In this document: one piece after another, positions 1 through 11,253 of the stretch
Numbering within the stretch: the stretch's first letter is position 1
Layout of the letters: every line of letters starts with the position of its first letter
NCBI GenBank assembly: GCA_022376925.1
Contig: JAIOJX010000005.1
Span: 9,080,501 to 9,144,500 of the forward strand
Source of the DNA: Tragulus kanchil
Taxonomy: Eukaryota; Chordata; Mammalia; Artiodactyla; Tragulidae
DNA length: 64,000 nt
Direction: 5' to 3'
Notes under the pieces: model-generated
What the model was told of the DNA's origin: nothing
What the model saw: the letters and a program-made list of their open reading frames with translations, nothing else
The model's database searches: none
Made by a program: the position numbers and the translations under genes

Positions 1-57
1 TTCCTTCGAAAGTAGTGAGAAGTAGTAAGACGTGATTTTTTTTTTTTCCTTTTTCAG

Positions 58-200
58 CACATGGATTAATTGATGGACACTGGGTTTATGGAGCTACCTT
101 TTTGTGACCCGCTCTTGCTCCAGTTTCTAAGAAGAAAAAGAGGCCCCTGAATCCAAGAAGATGCCTCGAACTAAACAGATTCATCCCAGAAACCTAAGAG
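58..200 (+). CDS. Candidate exon with the start codon of an unidentified protein (copy 1)
   Basis: A long T-rich tract ending in cag at 55-57 is a strong splice acceptor, and gtagga at 201-206 is a good donor, giving a 143-nt exon. The ATG at 161 has A at -3 and opens 13 codons, MPRTKQIHPRNLR, leaving one base (phase 1) to be completed by the next exon. Upstream, the ATG at 61 stops after two codons. The ATG at 73 opens a 25-codon reading frame ending at 150, ten bases before the main ATG, so it would act as an upstream ORF. The start resembles the M-[SP]-R-R-K-Q-x-x-P N-terminus of zinc-finger repressors that bind NuRD (SALL, BCL11, FOG and TSHZ families), with T in place of the second R. 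I do not recognise the gene, and the functional link is inference. No later exon was found in the window. It could also be a chance splice-like sequence. Confidence 0.5.
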
Positions 201-1134
201 GTAGGACTCGCTCTGCTTTACCTGGAAGTAGGGTTTACCAGAAGTCTTTCATCAACTGTCTCTTTTGGTGGCTTGTGAGATGGTGACCCCGCGCCGTGGC
301 TGGTCGGCTCCACGACCCCGGCTCTGTGGCTCTCACACGCTTCTTCCGGCCCTGCACAATTCCTGTCTCTCAGGAGACGCTTCATAAATATTTGTTGAAT
401 GAATGAATTGGACAATTCTGCCCTGCATAGATGGTGACCCCGCAGGCGCGTTGTGGATTGAGGTGTCAAAGATCTCTTTGATGTTTGCGCGGTGATCACG
501 TTGCATTGGCAGGAGCCCAGCTCTGTGCTGTCAGACTTGTCGTCTACAACAGTGCCTGCCTCACGGCGGAGGAGGAAGAGAGCTCTGGGGGACCTGATAG
601 AAACTAAATACAGAGCCTGGGAGTGATGCCTGCTTCTCCACTCGCTGGTTGTTAGCCAGAGCGGGCCACGTATTCTGGCTCAACACAGGGAGGCAGAAAG
701 GACAGTGCTCACAGGAGCCTAGAAGGGAAAACCAGAATATCTGGGAAACAGCGCCAGTAGCAACCACAGCTATTTACTGAATTAACCCAGTAACACAAAA
801 TGAATAAAACAGGGTCCTTGTTCCCAAAGACCTTATAAATGAGTGGGTACGCACTATACCCCCTTTTATAACCTGATGCTGTACTTTCATTGTACCTGGT
901 AATGTCACTGTAAAACACATTGAGTGAGTTTTTTCACTCTTGTTTTGTTAAAGATACAGTGATTTTCTTTTCTCCTGTGTTCTTAATGGGAAAGCCAAGA
1001 TATTGGCAAAATGGCATGTCCTGTGTTTAATTAAAGGTTGAGAAGCCATCTTTTGTAGGGACTTTCCACTTGGTTATACCTTTTGTGAAGTTTAGCATAG
1101 TGCTGGATTATGTCATAACTTTTGAAGTGCCTTT
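201..1134. other. Intron-like DNA, no gene seen
   Basis: Positions 201-467 belong to duplicated segment 1. The stretch 468-1134 is single copy, without a convincing exon or a repeat family I can name. Its small open frames have no family features. Confidence 0.5.
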
Positions 1135-1191
1135 TTCCTTCGAAAGTAGTGAGAAGTAGTAAGACGTGATTTTTTTTTTTTCCTTTTTCAG

Positions 1192-1334
1192 CACATGGAT
1201 TAATTGATGGACACTGGGTTTATGGAGCTACCTTTTCGTGACCCGCTCTTGCTCCAGTTTCTAAGAAGAAAAAGAGGCCCCTGAATCCAAGAAGATGCCT
1301 CGAACTAAACAGATTCATCCCAGAAACCTAAGAG
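1192..1334 (+). CDS. Second copy of the candidate start-codon exon
   Basis: The same 143-nt exon recurs 1134 bp downstream with the same acceptor and donor and the ATG at 1295. I see one difference, ttttcgtgac here against tttttgtgac in copy 1, which lies in the upstream-ORF region and leaves the 13-codon start unchanged. Two such exons in a row are unlikely in a real transcript; one is probably an assembly duplicate. This copy sits in the cleaner flanking sequence, because copy 1 runs into scrambled DNA after about 410. Confidence 0.45.
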
Positions 1335-1922
1335 GTAGGACTCGCTCTGCTTTACCTGGAAGTAGGGTTTACCAGAAGTCTTTCATCAACTGTCTCTTTT
1401 GGTGTCTCGTGAGATGGTGACCCCGCGCCGCGGTGGGTTGGCTCCACGACCCCGGCTCTGTGGCTCTCACGCACTTCTTCTGGCCCTGCACAATTCCTGT
1501 CTCTCAGGAGACGCTTCATAAATATTTGTTGAATGAATGAATTGGATTTGACAAAATTACAGTGCCCTCCCAGCCATTAGAGTGGATACTCTATAGTCTG
1601 AGATTCGCTGCCAGCAGGCGCTGTTGTGGATTGAGGTGTCTGAAGGAATTGGTGGGCTCTTCTTTGTCAACAGGATTACCGTGAGTGAGCTGTCTCTCAC
1701 CCCTCCCCCACACGTCTTTTGCAATTTATTTTTGTCCCAGTGTTGCATTAGCTTCACAAGAAGTGGAGAGGTGTAGTTAACATTAATTCAGACAATTAAG
1801 TGCAGAACTCAGAAAACAGGTACACCAGTATATTTTCTATAGGGAAGCAATCCGTCAAAGAAGATAGATATATATAATATATTTCATGTAAAAATGAACA
1901 TTTCCTTTGAACTATGAAGAGG
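1335..1922. other. Non-coding DNA, no gene seen
   Basis: The stretch continues the second exon copy into intron-like sequence. It is AT-rich after 1780, with a short ta-rich run near 1867-1882. No repeat family or exon could be recognised. Confidence 0.5.
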
Positions 1923-4129
1923 TACTGTAGTATTAAGAAAGCCAGTTTATTGTTTTAAAAGGTTTGTATTGTTCTAATGTGTTTTATCCACTGGGAGCAA
2001 TAATTATCTTTTGTGTTTAACTCAGTAGATAAAAGTGTAGCCGTGTTAAGTAAAGACCTGTTAAATAATTCCAACCAGAGTCAGGTATCTTAGGGAATAT
2101 TTACTTTCACAGAAAAAAAATATTCTCAGGCACATGCACGGTAAGAGATGACTTCAAAACCAGACAGATTAATCGAGAATGTTCTTTGGTAAAATAAGTT
2201 GGCCTGTTCTGTAAGGTAGTCGTTGAAAAGGGGGCCCGTTCCGTGGCCTCTTTGAATCTGCGAACAGTGACGGCTTCCTGCCCGAGTGGATGCGAGCTCT
2301 CTGCTGCCTCAGGCGGACGCCTTGGCCTGGGTTCAGATGGATGATTGTGGCACCGGGGTCCAGTGAGGCTGGATTTAGAGGGAGTACGCGGAGTGGTGTG
2401 AGTCAGAGTCTGATTTTCAGGGTCTCATAGAAAACGCTCGAGACTGACTGTGTGTTTGCCTGCCTCTTGCGGCGGAACCGGAGGCCCCCGAGGTCAGGAC
2501 TTCGTCTCCTTTACGTCTGTCGGCAGAGCCTCCGTCCTCACAGCTGGGTGGGGCGGGCGTTTGGAGTCCTGCACCCAGCTTTCATAACTCATCTGTCCAG
2601 AGAGGGGGCCCTCTTCCTACCCGTCCGTGTGCCCGGAGGCAGCTTTGGGCCTGGCAGGGGCCCCAGGCAGCACACCGCCGCACAGCTGTTAGGAGCCCGC
2701 GTGCTTACTGGAAGAGTGAATGCGTGATGATCTGAAAGTCTCGTTCACTTAGGTCATAGGCATTCAGTGTTTTTCATATTTAAAATATCTTTTTTTAATT
2801 GGAGGATAACTGCTTTACAACGTTGTGTTTGTTTTTGCCTTGCAACAGCATGCATCAGTCCCACGTATGCTTCCTTTCCCTCCGTCTTGGGCCTCCCTGC
2901 CACCCTGTTCACCATCCCGCCCTCTAGGTCTTCACAGAGCACCAGGTGGAGCCTCTGTGTTTTCTAGCAGCTTCCCACCGGCTGTTTTCCACGTGGTGGT
3001 GTGTATATATCAATGCTGCTCTTGATACTGTAGTATTAAGAAAGCCAGTTTTGTTTTAAAAGGTTTGTATTGTTCTAATGTGTTTTATCCACTGGGAGCA
3101 ATAATTATCTTTTGTGTTTAACTCAGTAGATAAAAGTGTAGCCGTGTTAAGTAAAGACCTGTTAAATAATTCCAACCAGAGTCAGGTATCTTAGGGAATA
3201 TTTACTTTCACAGAAAAAAAATATTCTCAGGCACATGCACGGTAAGAGATGACTTCAAAACCAGACAGATTAATCGAGAATGTTCTTTGGTAAAATAAGT
3301 TGGCCTGTTCTGTAAGGTAGTCGTTGAAAAGGGGGCCCGTTCCGTGGCCTCTTTGAATCTGCGAACAGTGACGGCTTCCTGCCCGAGTGGATGCGAGCTC
3401 TCTGCTGCCTCAGGCGGACGCCTTGGCCTGGGTTCAGATGGATGATTGTGGCACCGGGGTCCAGTGAGGCTGGATTTAGAGGGAGTAGCGGAGTGGTGTG
3501 AGTCAGAGTCTGATTTTCAGGGTCTCATAGAAAACGCTCGAGACTGACTGTGTGTTTGCCTGCCTCTTGCGGCGGAACCGGAGGCCCCCGAGGTCAGGAC
3601 TTCGTCTCCTTTACGTCTGTCGGCAGAGCCTCCGTCCTCACAGCTGGGTGGGGCGGGCGTTTGGAGTCCTGCACCCAGCTTTCATAACTCATCTGTCCAG
3701 AGAGGGGGCCCTCTTCCTACCCGTCCGTGTGCCCGGAGGCAGCTTTGGGCCTGGCAGGGGCCCCAGGCAGCACACCGCCGCACAGCTGTTAGGAGCCCGC
3801 GTGCTTACTGGAAGAGTGAATGCGTGATGATCTGAAAGTCTCGTTCACTTAGGTCATAGGCATTCAGTGTTTTTCATATTTAAAATATCTTTTTTTTTTA
3901 ATTGGAGGATAACTGCTTTACAACGTTGTGTTTGTTTTTGCCTTGCAACAGCATGCATCAGTCCCACGTATGCTTCCTTTCCCTCCGTCTTGGGCCTCCC
4001 TGCCACCCTGTTCACCATCCCGCCCTCTAGGTCTTCACAGAGCACCAGGTGGAGCCTCTGTGTTTTCTAGCAGCTTCCCACCGGCTGTTTTCCACGTGGT
4101 GGTGTGTATATATCAATGCTGCTCTTGAT
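1923..4129. repeat. Tandem pair 2: copies 1923-3025 and 3026-4129
   Basis: The left copy ends in gctgctcttgat and the right copy starts at once with actgtagtattaag. The right copy then continues past the same gctcttgat into new sequence (tcctcctgccc). The differences I see are a 3-nt loss near the start of the right copy, one missing c near 3488 and a longer T run (9 against 7) near 3891. Confidence 0.95.
2788..3025 (-). mobile_element. L1 3'-end fragment (left copy of tandem pair 2)
   Basis: The text tttaattggaggataactgctttacaacgttg is the reverse complement of the usual artiodactyl L1 3' end (taacacaacattgtaaagcaactat...). It is followed by L1-like 3'UTR text including agagcaccaggtgga. The copy is cut at the pair-2 junction. 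Confidence 0.6.
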
Positions 4130-4225
4130 TCCTCCTGCCCTCTTCTTTCCCTGCTGTGTCTACAGGTCCATTCTCCATGTCTGCATCTCTATTCATGCTC
4201 TAAAATACAGCCTTCATTATACTCT
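3891..4225 (-). mobile_element. L1 3'-end fragment (right copy, runs beyond the junction)
   Basis: This is the same fragment as at 2788, continuing past 4129 into text matching L1 3'UTR style (ctgtgtctacaggtccattctc). The continuity of the L1 here shows that the right copy carries the true flanking sequence. Confidence 0.6.
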
Positions 4226-5194
4226 AGATAACAGGGCTTTCCAGAGAGATGCAGGTTTGTAGGCCGGAATCTTTTCCTTTCTGTATCGGCTGAATGTGCA
4301 GCTCAGCAGGTGTTTGTGGAACACCCTCCTGTGTCCAGGCCGCAGGGATGAAGTGGTGGTCAGCCTCGGGCGCTGGAAGGAGAAGGCAGAGAGAGAGAGC
4401 AGAGCTTTGGAGATCATCTCAGAGGTTGGGCGTCATGGTGCATCCTCCCACCATCTCCTGGGGGCTGGTTTGGAGAGGGACAGGGCGGGAAGGAAAGATA
4501 ACCTCTCAACTGGGTTCTGAAGGCTGAGACTCACCCAGGAGGCTGTCAGGTCAGGGTGTGCATTTCATCCTGAGGTAGGAGCTTGGGAATCGAGCTTGGG
4601 GAATCCACGCTCATCTAAGTTACCGTCCAGGAGCAGAGCGTCAGAGGAAGGAGGGAGGGCAGAGACCAGAGCGGAATATTTGGGAGGAGTCAGATGATCA
4701 AGGTCCTTGAAATCTGGGTTTGAATTAGCAATGTAATGTGGAAACTTTTAATAGGAAAATTTGCTTGTTTTCTGAAATTAAGATGTTTTTAAAGGTTTTC
4801 AGAGAGAACGTGTGATGAATTGTGTTCTGGCCCCTCAGTGAGAGTCTGGAAGTTGCCCGACTGAGGCAGTTACGAGCTCTGAGCCACTGAAGAGGAGATC
4901 AGAGTAGATGGGCCCAGGTGACACAAGCGACTTTGCTGAAGCCACGCGGAGGGACGGGCCGACGCGCCAGGCCCGGGAGAGGGGCTTCCCGGGAGGCGTG
5001 GAGCCCGAGTCAGCGGAGAAGGCTGAGGGCCAGGCTGCTCCCACTGGGCGAACCCACGCAAACAGAGCACAAAGGCAGGAACACCTTTAACATTTCCACT
5101 TTCCTTCTAAACCCCTGCGTGAGGACTCTGTTTGGTGGTTGAAATAAGCAAGTAAACAGTTGCTACTGAAATGAATTCTTTCAGCATCTCTTGC
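4226..5194. other. Single-copy non-coding DNA, no gene seen
   Basis: Overlapping short frames on both strands at 4290-4530 and 4835-5140 lack any recognisable domain. No splice-bounded exon or named repeat was found. Confidence 0.5.
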
Positions 5195-5312
5195 CGACTC
5201 TGGCACAGCAGGGTCTGAACTGCGTGGGTCCACGTGTGCGGATGTTTCTTAGCCGTGGGCTGGGTGAATCCGCAGATGTGAAATTCCTGGGCACAGAGGG
5301 CCGACTCTACTA
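5195..5312. mobile_element. MER2/Tigger-like DNA transposon relic
   Basis: Phrases such as tctgaactgcgtgggtcca and gagggccgactctact match the style of MER2/Tigger1 elements, non-autonomous pogo-like transposons widespread in placental mammals. The copy is short, heavily mutated and has no coding content. The assignment is from memory of the consensus. Confidence 0.5.
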
Positions 5313-5925
5313 GGCTGTCTTATGGAAGGGACTTTGACCTCAGATGTTGGCATTTCTGGCGGCCCAGAACCAGCATCCTGCAGCTGTGGACGGACGGCTG
5401 GGTTTTGTCGTCCCATTGGTGGGGTCCCGTCTGCTTCGCCGTTCCTGTGCCCACGGCTCTGGCTGCCGGCAGCCCTGTCTCATGAGGTCAGCTGTGCTGT
5501 GGGGAGAGACCAGCTCATCCCTCACGCTCTGGGCGCTGGCCTCTTACAGGGTTTCCATGAAACACGTCGCCTCTTTGAAATAGCCTGCGAAGTATTTTCC
5601 TTGTGCTTGGTCATTAAGTCAATACTTAAAGCTTTATACTTGAATCTGATGTCAAATGTTTATTATGCTTCCATGGCAGTTTTAAAATACAATTTTTCTT
5701 TGGTTTATCCTCAGTCCTTCAGCAGGGGTGGTATAGTCTTACAGATGTGCAGAATCACAGGATAAATGTATGGAACTTTCTGGGATATGAATTTGATGTG
5801 GAAGAACAGACGTGTGTGTGTTCTCCTGTATTGAAGTGTTGTATAAGTATAAAGAAATACTGACACATACAGGGCTCTGTCATGGAGGAGCATGTAGGAT
5901 TGGCCTGGATTTGGGTTAGGCACAG
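5313..5925. other. Single-copy non-coding DNA
   Basis: A 147-codon open frame at 5322-5765 (+) is the longest in this part, but it has no recognisable domain and no splice context. It overlaps frames in other phases, so it is most likely chance. Confidence 0.5.
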
Positions 5926-6140
5926 GGTTCTCAGGAGCACAGCGGTAAAGAATCCACCTGCCAGTGCAGGAGACCCAAGAGATGAGGGGTCAATCCCGGG
6001 CTGGAAAGATCCCCTGGAGAAGGGCATGGCAACCCACCCCAGTATTCCTGCCTGGGAAGGCCCATGCACAGAGGAGCCTGGGAGGCTACAGTCTGTGGGT
6101 GCAAGGAGTCAGGCACAGCTGCAGGACTGAGCACGCACAG
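5926..6140 (+). mobile_element. Bov-tA SINE
   Basis: The tRNA-Glu-derived head (cagcggtaaagaatccacctgcc) is followed by the Bov-A body (gatcccctggag, ggcaacccacccc, agaggagcctgg) and the tail gactgagcacgcaca. The B-box is degraded to ggtcaatcccg. The element is non-coding and was mobilised by BovB. Confidence 0.9.
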
Positions 6141-6360
6141 ATTAGGTACGGACCGTGCTCCCCTCAGCAGGTGGGGTTTACCGCTCTCTGATGCTGAAGG
6201 TTCCTTAGTGTGAGAGCATGAGAAGAACTGTCACGTTAGGGGCGGGGCATGGATTGGGAGCATCACCGAGTCAGAGCTGGCCCTGAAGGGTGGCCTGCGG
6301 AGCCTGTGAGAGGGGGCTTCCGTGTAGACCAGGTAGAACTTTGGGCACTTGCTTGTCCGG

Positions 6361-6391
6361 GGTGTGTGTGTGTGTGTGTGCGCGTGTGTTG
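6361..6391. repeat. (GT)n microsatellite
   Basis: A run of gt dinucleotides is interrupted by a short cgcg stretch. It is a simple sequence repeat and probably polymorphic. Confidence 0.9.
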
Positions 6392-7472
6392 GGGGCTGGG
6401 GGTCTAAGGGTGACCTTTCCTTTGTGAGGCTGAGTAGGACTTTCTGAAGGGCCTGAGAGGAGTGCTTGGTGTTCGAGGGAAAGACTTCCTGCGCTGTCCT
6501 AGGCTCCGCAGAGAAGGGCTGCTGGCCCCCGAGTGGCGGACTCCGAGGCCGGCTCCCACCGCGGTCCTGGTGCACGTGAGCGTGACCCCACCACCCTCCC
6601 CGGCTGCCGCGCCCTGCGGCTCGGCTCCTTCCCGGCTCTTTACTGGGAGTCGTGGGTAGCGTGGAATGGAGGAACTGGGGGCTGGCAGGGGTTCCATCTG
6701 TCCTCTTTAGATAGAGAGCGTTTTTTGCCATCACTGTGAAAGTTTCAAAGCTTGGGAAAGAAAAAGAAAATAGGTGTTACCCCTTTGAGTTGTGTTTGGG
6801 CCCAGGGTTTCACGGGCTCATCGGCTTTAAAATTGGAAATCAGTGTGGAAAATACTAAGTATTAACCTTTGCAAAACATATTTTGAGAAATTGGTGTGGC
6901 TATTTTTCATTTTTATTGGTTGAGTGCCTTTGGCTTTGAACACATTGCCGAAGACGAGAGCGTTTTTCCCCTCGGAGTGCCAGCTGTGTAAGAAGGTGAG
7001 AAGTGGCAGTTCTGAGGGTGATCAGAGCCCAGCCAGGATCCCCACGCCGGGCCTGGGGAGTCCCATCGCCTTGGGAGACGAGGTCGAAGGCCGTGACTTT
7101 AGCTTGGACACACTCGCCTCACCCTGGCCTTCTTGTTCTCCCGTGTGTCTGATGGACAGCCGTTTGCCGTCTCTGGAGCTCAGCGTGCAAGCCCGGCATT
7201 TCTGTGTTGCTCTCTTTCTGGAGAGGGTCCTCCTCCTTCCCCACTTCACTGTGTTTTCTTACTCTCTCCCCACTTGCCCCATTTACTTACTCGTGTGGGA
7301 GGTGTGCTGGCCTAAGATTTCAGTTCTTGTTCACCTTTTCTCCCCTTGCCTCCTCTCTTCTCCCCGCCCCACCCACGGACACCGCCCCGACTGCTGCCCC
7401 TGCAGACAGTGGGCTTCTGGGGTGTCCCCAGGTGCCTCCGTGTACTTTGTTATTGCATGCTAATCATTCTGC
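6392..7472. other. Single-copy non-coding DNA with overlapping chance frames
   Basis: A 167-codon frame on the minus strand (6231-6734) and a 179-codon frame on the plus strand (6924-7463) are long for the window. Both are proline/serine-rich with no domain, no splice sites and competing frames. I do not call either a gene. Confidence 0.45.
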
Positions 7473-7636
7473 AGGGACTCCCCTGGCGATGCAGTGGTTA
7501 AGACTCTGCCTCTCAGGGCACGGGGTGTGGGTTTGATCCCTGGTCAGAGAGCTAAGGTCACACATGCCTCCTGGCGGAAAAAACCAGAACAAAAATAGCA
7601 GAAGCAGCATTGTTACAAATGCAGTGAAGACGTTAA
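7473..7636 (+). mobile_element. CHR-type SINE
   Basis: The head gggactcccctggcgatgc and gtttgatccctggtcag are followed by the short tail aaaccagaac, agaagcagcattgttac and gcagtgaag. This is the layout of tRNA-Glu-derived CHR elements of cetartiodactyls. Confidence 0.75.
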
Positions 7637-7750
7637 TGATAATTCTGTAGACCTGTCGTCTTGGCGGGGTAAATCACACGTCAGAAGAGACTGTTTTAGT
7701 GTTCTGTCTGAGCTCAACAAAAGAGCACTCGTGGTAGCTTTTTAGCCAGC

Positions 7751-7950
7751 CACAGGGTTAATGATGATTTGTACTCATAAAATTTGTTTTGGAGAAGGAA
7801 ATGGCAACCCACTCCCGGATTCTTGCCAGGGAAATCCCTTGGACAGAGAGGCCTGGCAGGCTGCAGTCCGCAGGGCCCACAGGCCGACTGGGCACAACGA
7901 AGTGACTGAGGTCACACACAGGGTTAACGACGATTTGTACTCACAAAATT
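7751..7950 (+). mobile_element. Bov-A fragment flanked by a 34-bp direct repeat
   Basis: The body at 7788-7910 (ggagaaggaaatggcaaccc, attcttgcc, cctggcaggctgcagtcc) is Bov-A without a tRNA head. It is bounded by direct repeats at 7751-7784 and 7917-7950 that differ at three positions, with T on the left and C on the right each time. The repeat is long for a target-site duplication. Confidence 0.8.
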
Positions 7951-8147
7951 CATTTATGTTTTTGGAACCGTAAGTATCAAATGCTTCTTATATTTGGTAG
8001 CCTCTGATTAAGAAACCTGTTGTAATATAAATTCTGAATCACTTTAAACAGATGAATGGAGGGGTTATTCTTAGCTCTTGTTTTATGTGAGATTTCGCCC
8101 CAGGATTTCTGGAGCTCATCCCCTTAGACTTTTGGTTACTTTGATGG

Positions 8148-8250
8148 TGAAGAGTTTGGCTTTATGGTATCACGGAGCAGTCGTGTGCCCTTGGGCAAGC
8201 TGAGAGTGTTGGTTTCCTCGTCTGTAAAATAGAGATAGCACGTGAAGACT
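8148..8250 (+). mobile_element. MIR-like SINE relic
   Basis: The phrases gtgcccttgggcaagc and ggtttcctcgtctgtaaaat match the MIR core region, an ancient mammalian tRNA-derived SINE. Confidence 0.6.
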
Positions 8251-10241
8251 AGGGGAGGTGGGGAGAGTCAGCAGTGGGACAGCGCCTGACGCTGGAGAGA
8301 CCCTCAGTCCAGAGACCCACGCATTCCTTTCGGTAAAAACGACGGGCTTATGTCAGATACAGAACCGCAAGGAAAACCTGTGTGGAGCCTGCACCTGCAT
8401 TTTGATAACTGGTTACAGGAAGCTGTGTCCATGCTCAGCCGTGGTCACTGATAAGCCTCCTGAGAAGGGAGGGAGGGACTCCTGTGTCCTCAAGGCTTGA
8501 GATTGGAAGAGGCCAGTGCAGACAGGCATTCTGGGAGGAAGTTTACTAGCTGCCCAATAGCCACTGAACTCATTCAAGCCTTACCTCGTATTTTGACAGC
8601 GTGGAATGAAGTCACGCATGTTGTTCTGTCTGCATGCAGTGCTCAGGAAGCTGGCCGAGGCCTTCTATTTTACTATAATTGAGCTGTTGTTAAAAATGAC
8701 ATCACTGTCACAGGGGGGAGCGGCGGAATACTGTGGCCACTGCTCGGTGGCACCCGCGCCCCGTCCCCCAGCTCCTCCTGGGCAAGACTACAGAAACCAG
8801 CTGGGCCTTCAGGGGCAGGCGCCTGCGTGGCCCTGTCTTCATCCGCTGTCGGTGTGTTGGTGCGAGCCCGCTCCAGTGATGGTTTTGTGAAATGTGACTG
8901 TGAATAAAACCTCATGTTTTCTTGTTATTGTGGGGATTATCTTATTGAGCTTATCTACAGGACAGGTTGAATTTTGATGATTTTCAGATGTCATTCCAGC
9001 TGTGTATGCAGTGTTTTTCACATTTGAATGTTTGGTCTGCACTTCTGTGCAGATAGCCTCAAGATTTGAGGAGTTATAAATTTTGTAGGATGGAGCATCC
9101 CATGGCTTGTAAAAATAAATTCTGTATGTGACTGCAGCTAGAAAGAAAATATATAATCACTTAAAATATAGTTTTGATGAGAAAGGTAAAAAAGCATTTG
9201 CACTTATTAGGAACTTTCATGTAAGTAGCTAATATTAATTTAGTTTGACAAGGATAAAAATAGAAGAATAGACTTAATATAGCAAGCCCCTTTTTTTATT
9301 TCAGATGATTATTTTTGAGTTCATGTTGAAAGCTTATCTGATGCTTTTTGAATGCTTATTAACATTAACCACATGCTTTTCTAAAAATCAAATACAAAAT
9401 GTAAAAATGATTAATCAGAGTAATGACTTTATTTTAGAACATCTTTGCAGAAAATATGTTCTGATGAGGTATAATTTTATCTTACCATAGAACTGAAAAA
9501 CACATAATATGCATAAACCTCTGGTTTATAACCACAGCATACATAGATATAAAAGCTGCATATTCTAGAACACAGTGTAATTTGAGTACATCTATGCTAA
9601 AGTCGATTTTTGTGTCATCTGAAAAAAATATTTTATAAATACATTAAGCACTTTATTTTTTTCATTTACATATTTAATTCTTTTAAAATGTTCAAACCAT
9701 ATTTTTTGAATATTAATAATGTACTAATGACGCATGATCCGATGCTGTTCTCAGGAAGCTCTGGGTGTTTGTGGTAGTGGTAGACTTGTTCACCACAGCA
9801 CCAAAGCTCATCCCCAAACTTCTGAGTGCTCAGATGGCTATTTCAGAAGGAAGTTCTTCCTGACCATTATGCTTAAATCTTATACTTGGTGCAGTATTGC
9901 ATAAACTAAGACCTGTGAAAAAAAGTAACTTTAATAGGAAGACTTCTCAGAAGGGTCTTTGACATTTTATAGAACGACTTTCGTTCTAGAAGATACTCTA
10001 AGGCTGTGCTGCCTTGCAAAAGTATTCAGAAAGTATTAGTGATCATAAAATAGTCCGCTCCTGTGTAATTAACTAGAAGAGCAGTCACAAAATAGGCACC
10101 AGAACCATGGTAGTCGAAGGGTTATATCCACTGAACTGATACAGAAGTTGATTCTTATGGTAATTAGGTGTTTATGTGCTTGTAGTATTTGTGCATGCCT
10201 GTGGGATTCCAGAATGAGTTTGCGCAAAGATACCTATTATT
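8251..10241. other. Single-copy non-coding DNA, AT-rich after 9060
   Basis: No exon or recent repeat could be recognised in about 2 kb. The right part is very AT-rich. Short frames near 8258-8915 have no domain. Confidence 0.5.
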
Positions 10242-10500
10242 GGGCTTCCCTGGTGGTGCAGTGGGTAAAGAGTCCGCCTTGCAGCGTAGGGGCACCTGTT
10301 GGATCCCTGGCCCAGGAAGATCCCACGTACCGTGGAGCGGCTGGACCGGTGTGCTCAATTACAAGCCAGCACTCTGGAGCACATGTACCCCGTGCTCTGC
10401 AATGGGAGAGGCCACTGTAATAGGAGGCCCACTCAGGCCAAAGAATAAAGATAGATGAAAATAAATAAATAAAAAACCAATAAAAATAGCCAAAAAAAAA
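10242..10500 (+). mobile_element. CHR-type SINE with A-rich tail
   Basis: The head gggcttccctggtggtgcag leads into gatcccacgtaccgtgg, agccagcactctgg and ggccaaagaataaagatag. It ends in an A-rich tail with ataaataaataa. Confidence 0.85.
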
Positions 10501-10829
10501 ACTTGGAAAAAAAAGATCCTTATTGTCTTATATTTTGAAGTGGATGTACTTATACGTGTGCTTATTTATACATGCTTATCTTCCAGCTCTTTCAGACTCT
10601 CCACTGATGAAAAGGATACAGTGAGCATATAGCCGTTTAATAGTACAGTCTCCAAACAGACCTTGATTAAACGTACAATAGGAGCAGCGTTCAATAGTTT
10701 AAACATCAATAAAAATGAACCGAGCGGCTACACAGGGACCTACGAGGTGGTGGCACGTGGCCCTGGTGTTCTCTCCCCACCCGCTTGTTTCACATCTGCC
10801 TTTCCAAGAGAATTACTAGGAAGGACGGA

Positions 10830-10905
10830 CCTTTGAGATATTCAGTTCATCTTCTTCATTTTGCAGATGAGAAAGTTGGGCCTAGAAGTGTAAGTGAATT
10901 AATCT
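10830..10905 (-). mobile_element. MIR-like SINE relic
   Basis: The phrases cattttgcagatgagaaagt and gcctagaagtgtaagtgaat match the minus-strand MIR core. It is short and degraded. Confidence 0.45.
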
Positions 10906-11099
10906 GGAGCGGCTTTTTTATATCTAGTTTGAGATGCTGTTCGTGGAGTGGCCTTTAAGATTTTTCTCTTAGTCATATGGATTCCCATAGTTGTAGTTCG
11001 TGGCAGGCCAGTAGCAAGAGGGAGGTTTTGTATCATTCTTATCAAGAGAAGAGCGAGCCTGCCCACGGTCTGTACGCTTGGCTCTACTCAGTGTGGTTC

Positions 11100-11225
11100 T
11101 TAGGTCTTTGTTTGTTTAATTCTCACCCCCATGTGAGAGGGCTGCTGTTATGATCCCATGTCATGGACGTGGGAGTGAGGCACAGAGTTGTGGGTGGCCA
11201 AGGATCCCAAAGCTAGGAGCTTACT
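11100..11225 (-). mobile_element. Possible MIR-like relic
   Basis: The phrases ttaattctcacccccatgtg and gtgaggcacagagttg have the layout of minus-strand MIR text, with poor conservation. Confidence 0.35.
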
Positions 11226-11253
11226 GTGCCTTTGCTCACAATGGTCTTTCACA

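Larger units (their letters stand above)
1..1640. repeat. Duplicated segment 1: copies at 1-467 and 1135-1640, separated by 667 bp
   Basis: The left copy starts before the window. The copies match closely over the exon and then drift. From about 260-330 there are several substitutions, and after the aatgaatgaattgga stretch the left copy is shortened and jumbled, with agatggtgaccccgc appearing at both 280 and 430. Both copies rejoin at ttgtggattgaggtgtc before diverging fully. Unlike all other pairs here, the copies are not adjacent: 468-1134 has no counterpart. Confidence 0.8.

Noticed and set aside
6924..7463. A 179-codon plus-strand open frame
   Set aside because: Its composition is low-complexity and Pro/Ser/Leu-rich, with no domain, and it overlaps other frames. 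It looks like chance in non-coding DNA.
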